From Siphonodentalium dalli (lineage: Eukaryota > Mollusca > Scaphopoda > Gadilida > Siphonodentaliidae), in NCBI GenBank assembly GCA_032622095.1, contig CP136061.1:96653345-96717344 (forward strand): a stretch of 64,000 nt of DNA. The letters run 5' to 3'. A program made the translations under genes and the position numbers. The notes below the pieces were generated by a model. It made no database searches. It was not told where the DNA came from and saw only the letters and a list, made by a program, of their open reading frames with translations. Within the stretch, counting starts at the first letter, position 1. Every line of letters starts with the position of its first letter. This document shows, in pieces, positions 49,601 to 61,600 of this stretch.

Positions 49601-52600
49601 AGTAATGTAAGTAGATAAACATGCATTGAGATCATATAAATAAAACGTACTGCGTGCATGACATGTGAGTGCATGAGGGATTGCCACGGTCAACCACAAT
49701 TGTGGACGATCGATCGTGCAATTATATATATCGTAGAGACTACAATATAGCAAAAAGTAATGAGTAGAGATCAACCATGGTGAAACGCAATGGGTTAATT
49801 GGTCCAGTCCACTCATTGTGTGGAAACTCATCGGGCAACATGACTGGCTATGGCATATTAATTACGACGACCAATTGTCACCAAACTCCACCATAATAAA
49901 TTGTCACACCTAGTATGCCATCGCTACTGTGGTATGTGTGTCCGCAGCCTATATGTGTTGTTGTGGTGGTCGCTGTTGTTGGAATTGAATTGTTCAGTGG
50001 TCAACACTCAAGTTGTGACAGGCCATAACATTTATATAACTATATATACAAAAACACACAGAATAGCACGTAATAACGATTGTTTGTCATTAACGACTGG
50101 AAATCCCTGCCAGAAATGATAGTAGATGCAGTTGATCTATATGGATTTAATACGTATCTGGAATTCTGGATTCGTTCTTCTACAGCAAGAAGTATCATTT
50201 TGAAGATTCTTAATTAACTGATTTCGGACGAGCTGCTATTTGTTATATAAATTGTCATTAAATATTATGTAATTGTTACCGGGACGAAAGGTCAAAAGAC
50301 TTGTCCTGTAGATTGATGATGATAATTAATATACAATTACGCCTCTATACTTCTCTCATATTCCTCAATTCTGACTGCGATATTGCTATTCTGTTCTTTG
50401 AATTGATTCATTGTGGAATGCTAGTTGATTGGGTGGCTTGCTTGATGCCACTTTAATATATACAGTTCATATAATGTATGATATCAGTGTCGGAGTGTAT
50501 CAATCTTTAAAGGGTTAAATATGATCAATATGTTGAATTATTGAGGCTTTAAGCTATCGTCATGCTTTATTCTCTGATCCAATGTGCATAGAAGCTAAAA
50601 CATGGCAATGCATAAATGGGTGGTGCATTATCGGCTGCAAAGGTCAGAAGAACGTCTCAGAATGCCACTCTGATTGGCTAAATCGTGCAACTTCAAGTGG
50701 GGACTTTCACCTGAACTACAGTCTTAAGCAAAATGTATTAAAGGGGGACTGTATACTAAATCTGGCCATTTATGAGACCCTCTCATTTTACACTCAACAA
50801 AATATATGTAACACATGAATGAATTTGAGCCATGTATTAGTACAAAATACAATTATTTGCTCTATGAACAACATGGTAATTATAATGAAAATATATAAAT
50901 GGCTGGAGTTATAAATTCATGTTTTTCATTATAATTACCATGTTTTTGCATCTTTCATTGAGCACACAAGTGTATTTTCCACTAATCCATGGCTCAAATT
51001 CATTCATTTGTTGCATATATTCTGCTGAGTATAAAAGGAGATGGTAACAGAAATGACCAGATTTAGTGTACAGTACCCCTTTAACTAAGAAATAAATGAC
51101 CTGCACTGTTTTTCAATGTTATGGACTTCCCCCGTCACGACATCAAAATGTTGAATTATTGAGGCTTTAACTAGAACATGGTAATGCGTAAATGGGTGGT
51201 GCATTATCAGCTGAAATGGTCAGAAGAACGCCTATGAATGCCACTCTGATTTTCCGAACATTCTGAACGAATAACACACAAATACTACGCTGGTCTTGAA
51301 CACAAATTTCGCAAATCGGTGTACCGCGACCTGTCATTTCTAGAAAACCATAAATGTAATTGATTTTCAACATGTTTGGCTTCATTGCGTCCTACTAATA
51401 ATATAAACAGCTATTAATTGAGTGGTTGGAATATCGGAAGCCGCCTCTTGATATGATCTGCACACATAAACTACGCCGAAGCAGATAGCTCAATCATCTT
51501 TAATTGATTGCGAAAAAAATTCCTGCCAATTATTCTGGTCAAGGATATGAGGCATATTTATAAAATTAAATTGCCCTTACTCATCGGTTTCTAGATATTG
51601 AAATCAGACGACAACACATCAATTGTTCTCCCATCTTTAATTACGGAAAACCAGGCGCCATACAAACAGCTTGAATAATGAAATTTACGGAATGTGGGTA
51701 GGGTTGAAATATAACAATATATGTTGCTAACACTCACCTAAGACGCAATCTTTATTGCAATCTATCAGAAATATCCCAGGTGTGATCTATCTAATTTGAA
51801 CAATTTTCGACGAAAAACATGGTCGCCGTCAGCTATCTTGTATTTTACTCTTTGCACAACTAAATCCTTCGGTGCAACATACAGGCCACATCCCTCATCC
51901 GATCATCACGATACTTCATATGGGTCTTTTAGTTGACCGCTAGATGGGAGCAATCTATTTCCCATCGAGTTTCGCGAAGATCGTGGCCACCGATGGCCAT
52001 TTTGTAAAGACACTTTAAAATGGCAACAGCTGATTATGAACGATACTTACCAAATCAAAGACATGTTGGCGATAACAGTTGTTTGTTGTTGGGATATCTT
52101 CAAACCAGTGGAAAACAAACATCCCAAATTACCCATTAAAACACAACCATATCTATTTTACATAATGTATTTAATACTTAGACATTTCAACTTTCCGAGT
52201 TCCTAATTGCTCCTTTGACTGCAACACGTGCAATAATATCCCCTCACCAAGTTGAGCTACAGTATCATTGACACGTTCATTTATTTAAGAATTTTGTCGT
52301 TTACAATTAATTCTGCATTGTTCTGAGAAACCCTAACTAAATTTGATACATTATGTATATGTGACGACAGTGGTCAAACCAGCATAGCGAGGGGGCTGAA
52401 CTCTATCTCAGACCAGCGTAGCGAGGGGACTGAACTCTATTTCAGACCAGCATATCGAGGGGACTGAACTCTCTCTTGTAGTGTGAGCATGTTGAGCCTC
52501 CGTTGACGGCTCCTCTTCTAGTCCAAGTATTCTCGTACTAAAACCAGCTAAGATATTGAGATGGCGAGATGCTGGCATTTAGTCCGAGTTCGCGGCCTAT

Positions 52601-55600
52601 GCATTCCTATGACACGACTTACGCCCAGGATTTGTGGCGGGAATTTGTGGTGTATTTTACTTGATTTACCTAACAAATCAATACATGATGCTATATACAT
52701 CGGAAAGAGTGACATCTTGTGGTCATAATGGTGTATAATAATCTAACTTGCATGTTAAATTACGCATAGAATATTCCGGTTGATTGTCACCGACATCGCT
52801 GTTTTTATATTTTGTTTACGTTTTAACTGAAAGCCGAAGTGTTACGAAGAACCTCGGCATAGTCCGGAGTTTGTTTTGGCCGAGACGAATTTCTATACAA
52901 ACAAAATGGCAGGCCCTATTATTCTAATGCTCGTTGTGTTTACACTGTTTTAAACTGTGAGATGGTTGTAATTCCCGTAATTTATTTAATGTATTACATT
53001 TATATCTTCAATATTTACTTAATCTATGTATTTATTTATTTATTGACACGTATAATTACGATTACAATGGAGAATTCATCGTGCGTGGTTGATCGAAAAT
53101 CTACGGAATATTTTCACCGGAAAATGCCGAATGCAGTTCGCGAGGTCAACTGAGTTCGCATACTTTTAAAAATATGTAAACACTGCGGTAAATGTCTCTT
53201 TTCACATTAAATTACCGCTTTCAATTCACAACTGATGTGGGTTTCAGATCAAATAGCATGTCTTCTGCGGAAAATATCCGTTTATTGTCGAAATTGTGAT
53301 ATTTTATTTCATATAATTGTGGTTTTATTTGAGCGGGTCACTAACGCTTAAGTCGTGTCATAGGAAAGCATAGGCCGCGAACTCGGACTAATGCCAGCAT
53401 CTCGCCATCTCAATATCTTAGCTGGTTTTAGTACGAGAAGACTTGGACAGCTCCTCTTCGTGTTCCTTGTCTTAGAGCGCTCTGTCGCGTATGTGTCTAT
53501 ATTGTATTCTGAAAATTTCAGTTTTTGAAAGCATTTGAGCTTTCCGCTTCAGTTACATGCTATAACAGGGGGGCGCGCAATAATGTGGTAATGCTATAGC
53601 AGAGGAGGCGCTCAATAATGTGGTAATGCTATCGCAGGGGAGGCGCGCAATAACGTGGTAATGCTATAGCAGGGGAGGAGCTCAATAATGTGGTAATGGT
53701 ATCTTTTTCAGAGACGGCGATAAGGGAAACATACTCGACAACTTGCTATCTCGAATGGAGCAGTATGCAAATAACTTAGAATCGTTGGTAGAAGAAAGGA
53801 CCGCTGATTACCTCGAACAGAAAAAGAAGGCCGAAGAACTCTTGTACCTGATGCTCCCGAAGTGAGTTTCAACCAATCTGGACACACATAGTCAGGAACT
53901 GCGTTCACGCTGGACCAAAAATCGTTTAGCCAATTTTCAGGCAAATTCTGATTTTGCCAAATAAAAAAAAATTTAAATTAAATTCTCATTTTCTGATCTC
54001 ACAATTAATACATATGTTTGCTTTACTTAACATCTAACATTATATATAATTGTGTCCATACCTTCAAATACCGTGCCCAGACTTCTGTAATCCCACCTGT
54101 GTTACTTGACAACATACCACTACCCACCATCTACTATTCAACCTTTTGACAGACAAAGGTACATTGGTGTTAATCTTCATTACTGTTTTATTATAAATTA
54201 TTGTTTGATAGTGCACTGGTATGGGTGCCTTGTGTTACTATAAATGTAATTCTCGTGTCGCTCCCGTTACAAAATCAATTCGGGTTTTTTAATTAGATTT
54301 CTGATGTTGGGTTAAAATGGTCATGGGTCAATTTGTCCTATGCCAGTGTGGACCCTGGTTGGGAGTAGATCATATCATGAACCTCTACTGTATAACTCAG
54401 TGTGGACCCTGGTCGGGAGTAGATCATATCATGAATCTCTACTGTATAACTCAGTGTGGACCCTGGTTGGGAGTAGATCATATCATGAATCTCTACTGTA
54501 TAACTCAGTGTGGACCCTGATCGGGAGTAGATCATATCATGAATCTCTACTGTATAACTCAGTGTGGACCCTGGTCGGGAGTAGATCATATCATGAATCT
54601 CTACTGTATAACTCAGTGTGGACCCTGGTTGGGAGTAGATCATATCATGAATCTTTACTGTATAACTCAGTGTGGACCCTGGTTGGGAGTAGATCATATC
54701 ATGAATCTCTACTGTATAACTCAGTGTGGACCCTGGTTGGGAGTAGATCATATCATGAATCTCTACTGTATAACTCAGTGTGGACCCTGGTCGGGAGTAG
54801 ATCATATCATGAATCTCTACTGTATAATTCAGTGTGGACCCTGGTTGGGAGTAGATCATATCATGAATCTCTACTGTATAACTCAGTGTGGACCCTGGTC
54901 GGGAGTAGATCATATCATGCATCTCTACTGTATAACTCAGTGTGGACCCTGGTTGGGAGTAGATCATATCATGAATCTCTACTGTATAACTCAGTGTGGA
55001 CCCTGGTCGGGAGTAGATCATATCATGCATCTCTACTGTATAACTCAGTGTGGACCCTGGTTGGGAGTAGATCATATCATGAATCTCTACTGTATAACTC
55101 AGTGTGGACCCTGGTTGGGAGTAGATCATATCATGAATCTCTACTGTATAACTATGCCCGTAGAGATCATATTCCACAGATATAAGACCTGGGAACTGTT
55201 TGATGTTCTGATCCGTTCTGATGGGAAACATTATAACATTGAACAAACAAGGCAGAGAATAAATTTATTTGTTATAGTTATTGTTATAGTTGCTCAATAA
55301 TGCACTTCACAGTTTTGGTTGATCCCAGCTTGAGATTGCTTCGTGTGTGACTTATATGGGCCAATATCGCAATAACATTGAATTAATTACCTGTGAGAAA
55401 GTCCACGATTGTAAGCGACGAAAAGCGAAATCGCTCACGTAGTCACTAAATCGTGCAACTTCTAGTTGGGACTTTCATATGAACTACAGTATCAAGGAAT
55501 ATGTATTAACTAAGAAATAAATTACCTGCTCTGTTTTTCAATGTTATAGACTTCCCCCGTCACGAAATCAAAATGTTCCCAGGTTATGTATACCGGTAGA

Positions 55601-58600
55601 ATATGATCTCTACGGGCTCATTTGGAGTAGAGATTCATGGCATGTTCTAAGTCGAGAGCAATAAGCATTTCATTTCCCAAATGCAAAGATTTAGACTTTC
55701 GCTGACGAATTTCTCGGTCAATAACAAGTATATATCTTTATACCTGCCACAGTCTAAGATTAACTGGCTTCCCAGTTTGATAAAGGAATCCCTTCATATG
55801 CCAAATTCGGAATAACTTTATGAAACCTTTAACATTCATTCGAAAATTGCATACGGCATTCTCGTATTGGTATTGAATTCTGGCATTTCGAAGTCATGCA
55901 ACAGTAATTTTCGTTCCCACGTCGCGTTGAAATCAATAATGTTGATGTTAGTGTACAGTAATGCTCTAAATAATCAACTCCTTAACCACAGCAGAATTAT
56001 GGGTAACTTTTCAGGATTTAGTCGGAAATATGGCTTGTTGCCATTCATCGGAAAGCTCTCACAGAGCTTTCCGATGAATGGCAACAAGCCATAGTTCCGA
56101 CTAAATCCTGAAAAGATACCCATAATTCTGCTGTGGTTAAGGAATCGCTTATTTAGAGCATTACTGTACGTGTGGAAACGCGCATGATGAATACGTGCTA
56201 CGGTACACAGACAAATCATTGGACTCTAACTGAAGCATAACTTCATGGAGGTATTGGTATTATGAGTTAAATCAAAATAGTAGTTGTGATTTAATGATTC
56301 GTAGTTTATTTGAAGAGAGAACGCACAACTTCAAAATTGATACTAAAGCATGATGGTATGACAAATCATTCGTTTGCGTGCAATTCCAATGTCAATTAAT
56401 AATATGACATAAAGACATGTTATGGACTTGTTCGAGTGCGTGAAACTGATAAGTTAATACTTAAAGGTACTCAACCCGATAAAACTCCTCTCAATTACTA
56501 TTTCAATGGCTTCGGGGGTCAAAAATATTTGATTCGAGTCGAGGAAGTCACCCATCAAAGCTCAGATTTGTTAGATATCGATTTTAGAAATCTATTATTT
56601 TTCATTATCGGGAATACTATCCGGCCCAGAACTCATTAAAAATTGCGTTAAAATTACCACTTGATTTTAGAGTTATTCATCCTTGTCTGTTTGAATAGAT
56701 TTGAGGTACACATCCAGAGCAGATTACGGCAGTTATTGGTACTCATCTCGAGAACATAACAAATTTGAAAAATCAATATCTAATAACTCTGAGCTTTGTT
56801 TGATGGGTTCCTCGACTCGAATCAAATATTTTTTACCCCCAAAGCCAAAGAAATAGTAATATAGGACCCTCTGATCGGATTGTTGTTGTTGGAATCTGTT
56901 GAGATGGAGACCCTCTTTACGGGTTGAGTACCTTTAAGCTCTATGCCAATCTGGGTATTGAAGATTGGGGAATTTATCATTCTACTAACATCGCCGACAA
57001 TTTCAAAGAAAACTGGTGATCAATTTAACATGATACAACCCTCTCTTATTTCTCCGTGACATATCTTATCCTGATGTTAATGGTTTATCTACCCCCTTTT
57101 CAACTACTACCTGCACTCCCTTTCCCTTTCTCTTTCCTATCCCTTCATCTATAAACTTTATTATTCGGACCATACAGAACCAAACCCGTCTGCTATACCC
57201 CAATGGTATCAATTGGGGTAACATTTATTTACTGAGGATAGGACTTAACAAAATCCCCCAAGCTTGTTGCCCAATCCTCTTTTGAACACTTTAAGATTAT
57301 ATGTTATGTATTTATTGTTTGTAATTATGTTCTGTTTAGTTCAAATAAAATATTGTTTAAACCAAAGAAATCGCCCAAATATACCACTCCATAGAAAACA
57401 TCGTCTGAACTACGCTCAATTGTAATTAAATATTTACATAAACTAACACAAAAGATTTCGCCATCGAGAGTCATTACATTTATTTAATATATAATAATGG
57501 CGGTACGTGTTGTCAATTTGGATTAATATTCGTAAAAATAACAACTTTGAGCAAAAGTTTTCTGCATTTCTATTTCATCACCCTACCGCATTGTTTCACA
57601 TTTCTGTAATTCCTTTTAGGCAAGTGGCACGGCAGCTCATCAAGGGCGAATCAATCCAGGCTCAAACTTTTGACAATGTTACGATATACTTCAGTGATAT
57701 TTGTGGGTTCACAGCAATGTCTGCAGAAAGTACACCAATGCAGGTTAGTACGTACATGTACGAGTATATACATGTATAGCATAAAATTACAATATATATA
57801 TATACGAAGTGCTACATGTATCATTAGACTAGACAGAGAACACCTAACTTGTGACTTTGGTGAATCTATGTATCAGTCACCCTGTTGATAGGTTTCGTTG
57901 ATATTTGATTACGTTTATATGGAAACCCCCACCTATAATACGCAGAAGATTATATGGCGAAGGATACTTAATCGGGGTTCACGATTAGATAGCGATTGAT
58001 ATTCAAACGTAGTGACATGTGACACGTACGCGAGGCTAAGGTTACATATCGAAATAAGTATCCTGAGTTAATCGTGTGGGCCATTGGTCTATATAGAACC
58101 AGGCCATGCGCACGGGTGTAGACATCAAATGCAGGTTAGTACGTACATGTACGAGTATATACATGTATAGCATAAAATTACAATATATATATATACGAAG
58201 TGCTACATGTATCATTAGACTAGACAGAGAACACCTAACTTGTGACTTTGGTGAATCTATGTATCAGTCACCCTGTTGATAGGTTTCGTTGATATTTGAT
58301 TACGTTTATATGGAAACCCCCACCTATAATACGCAGAAGATTATATGGCGAAGGATACTTAATCGGGGTTCACGATTAGATAGCGATTGATATTCAAACG
58401 TAGTGACATGTGACACGTACGCGAGGCTAAGGTTACATGTCGAAATAAGTATCCTGAGTTAATCGTGTGGGCCATTGGTCTATATAGAACCAGGCCATGC
58501 GCACGGGTGTAGACATCAAACAATATGTGATCCTCCGTAGGATAGGGTATCATATAATATGTGATCCTCGTCTCATGAGTCACTCGTGGCTCAATGAAGG

Positions 58601-61600
58601 CAGGATCATATATCAAAATGAGAGGATATGGTGATCCCATGAAAAGGGGGATCACCATATCCTCTCATTTTGATATGTGATCCTAAAATAAGAAAATATT
58701 TGTATTAACTAGATAACGGAGATATTTGAAGAAGGGTTTTTGACGAAATAACGGACATATTTGAAGAAGTGTTTTAAAGAGCGTAACCCAAAACTCCCTC
58801 AATCCCACCCACCCTATAGAAGAATTTGACTTATATTTCACCAGAGTTGATCTATTGTGGTGTTGTAATTTCTCATACAAATCGCCGTTATTTAGTAAAG
58901 GGACATTCTTTATAGAGTTATTACCCTTCATATAAAGTCACTAAAAACAGATACAGATCGCATATCAAAACCTATGTTATCCTCCGTAGGATCAGATATC
59001 GTTTATAGTCTACACGCATTATAGGTGCAGGCGGTGATAGCACGTACTTTGACGAATTAACGGAGTTTTGTATGACAGAATTTAAAACACCACAATTGAT
59101 CAACTTTGTCTCCGTTAGTTCGTCAATAACCCTAGCCCAACCCTAACCTCGCGTGGAACGTGTTATTGCGATTTAATATTAATCCCGGTTAAGTATCTTT
59201 CGCTATCCAATCGTGTGCATATAATGACTGCACTCAAGCATGCATCATATGACAGCGCATGGCGCTTGAAGAGACGTTCTCGATCTTAACATGTCTAGAG
59301 TTTCACGTACTTATATAACGTCCACAAATTGCGCTAAAACTCCGTTCCTGGAACAAGTCATGCATCGACGTTCGTCTTATGGGCTTGGATCTAGAATATA
59401 AATCGATATGATTTTGTAGATTTGTTTCTGTTATTAACTCTTTTATGACGGGAGCTGCGCTAGTGCAGCATTTGAGATATTGTGCCTGTGCATTATCTTA
59501 TACACGCGAGTCCCCTACAGCGAGCCCTGCATATATAAGAGAATGCACTGCTTTACAATGTCAAGGTAAATATTGTTAGGCCAATGTTTTATGTTATATA
59601 TGCGAATCTCCATATGGGAGACTCGCAATCTCGCATATATAAGAGAATGCATTTGCTCAGATTTTTCGCAAACTGTCAGGAAGCTCCATTCATGGAAGGG
59701 TTAATTGACATCACTTTTATAGTATAACAAAGACATAATAATAATAACACAATGGAATAACGCGGTATATTGGTCCTTTGCGCGCTATGCTGCATCGGGT
59801 GTTTTCAGTTTGCATTTATTGCTGGTCTTTTTAGCTAACCTGAGGCGAAGTCTCCTATGTAGATATAATCATCAATCCTCGTCCGTCGTCCGTCCGTCCG
59901 TCAATTATTTAAACATCTTCTCCGGAACCATGCATAAGACCGATTGGGTTCATATTTGGTCTGCATGTTCCGTAAGTAACTCACATTCAGATTTGTTCAA
60001 ATGAGGTCACTGGGTCAAATATTTGCGAAGCCAGGGCCATAACTATTTCCCTCCATAGTAATCTTAAAACAACTTCTTTTCAAGTACCATCGGGCCGAAT
60101 GGATTCATATTTGGTATGAAGTGATCTTGTTCAATTGACATCACTGGGTCAAATGTGGGCGGAGCCTGGGACATAACTCAAAAAAGAATTCTGATTGAAC
60201 TCATTGCTAAATTTAACAAAACAAAAAAAAACATTATAAATTGTTTGTCTTTGTAAATGAAAAACAAAATTAAATTTGATTTTTTTATGAAAATAAAATT
60301 TTAAATTTTAAATTTAAATTCTGAAATTATGTTACAACGTACGCCAGAATACACCGACTCACCCTACCAAATTTAGTTGAAATCTGTCAAGAACAGAGAG
60401 ATCATTACCCATGCCAATTGGAGGGTCAAATAAGTACACGTACCCGTGTTACACATGTGTTCTTTCACATTCCTAATGTCACAATATTATTTAGGAAGTC
60501 ATCTCCTTCACGGACAACAATATAAAGCTTACCTGTCTTCCAGTATCTCCAATGTATCTTGTGTATGAAATGAGATCGTATTTTCTTTTACAGTGTTTGA
60601 TAAACAAATAACAAAATGGCTGGATAATGTTTATTTGTGTCATTCATTTCAATTTAAATTAGTTTAAATTATTACTAACTCCTTTTCGTCTGTGATAATG
60701 ATGTGTCTTATTTATTATGCTGATGATTTCAAAGAATAATTATCAGAGGTGCCACGTTGATAACCCTTCCCTAAATTTTGTGACTTATTTTAAGTAAAAC
60801 GAACTCCCTTCAACTTCTTTAATATACCCTTTGAAAATACTGGATCAATGGATCTCATAGATTGGGTTCAAATAGGGACAGGTATAGAATATTTAATACT
60901 CCCGCACCCACCCTATCTATGCCATGAATGCATGTTTGGTTCTTATATGTAGATTCCTTTATTACATGTAATAATTTTATTGGTCAGGCTTTGATAAATT
61001 TCCAACAGTTGGAGATCTTGAAATACCAGTTGAAATTTAGTTTGGTCCAGTTGGGAGGTAATGGGCAATGATCTATTGGGGAGGGGAGGGGTGTGCAGTT
61101 AGTAATGTCAAGGTGGACACCCCATATCCCCCCCCCATCATTCAACGAAGACCCTCTACCTGTGTCCCTGTTTAGAACTACTTGTTTTAAAGTGATTTGA
61201 CCAGTACTGACGACACCACAGTCATTGACTGTCTTGTGTGACGAACTGGCGTAATATTATTGCAACTATATGGCTGCTTCTTTAACGAACTGCGTTACGT
61301 AGGTGTGATTGCGTGTCAGTTTCAGTCTTTTGTCATGTTGCTCCCGATGACTGGAAACTGCGGGGCCCGATGGCTCACGTAATTGCGGCCCCCGATGGTT
61401 CACTGATCTGCGTTCCATTTTATGAAGATTGAGAGGCGGACAGTTCTGTCGCCGAATAAGATTACATGTTTGGTTGCCTCACTTTTTCTTGGCCAGTTAC
61501 AACGATGTGACTATTGCTTTCCATTGATTGGCGACCTTAGTAGGTCGGAATTCATTCAGAGCACGATCTCATCTCACAGAAGCCGACTGATTAAGCTAGT

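Larger units (their letters stand above)
46238..53711 (+). other. Intron 8
   Basis: Holds (TA)n at 46589-46606, a ~190-bp duplication interrupted by a family A element, dispersed repeats, inverted-repeat elements (49336-49955, 50742-51080, 52517-53455), a LINE 3' fragment and short tandem arrays. 46610-47230, 47980-48210 and 51390-52370 show nothing recognisable. Confidence 0.85.
53862..57619 (+). other. Intron 9
   Basis: Holds the 54-bp minisatellite, a short dispersed repeat with an empty insertion site (55435-55580), a mariner-like hairpin, and a TTAA inverted-repeat element (56461-56937). 57150-57365 ends in TTCAAATAAAATATTG, which resembles a retroelement 3' end with an AATAAA signal (weak). 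53880-54335 and 55590-55950 show nothing else. Confidence 0.85.

Noticed and set aside
53708-53944. Open frame on the - strand across exon i
   Set aside because: The + strand encodes the highly conserved coiled-coil segment with proper splice borders; the - frame is a shadow.
54340-55153. CRISPR-like regular repeats
   Set aside because: Units are contiguous without unique spacers, in an animal intron.
54338-55246. Long open frames of 253-302 codons on both strands
   Set aside because: Explained by a 54-bp repeat unit (18 codons) without stops. No splice sites, start context or known domain.
58128-58518. Alternative exon in the second 391-bp copy
   Set aside because: It contains only 7 bp of exon j and no acceptor; it is intronic.
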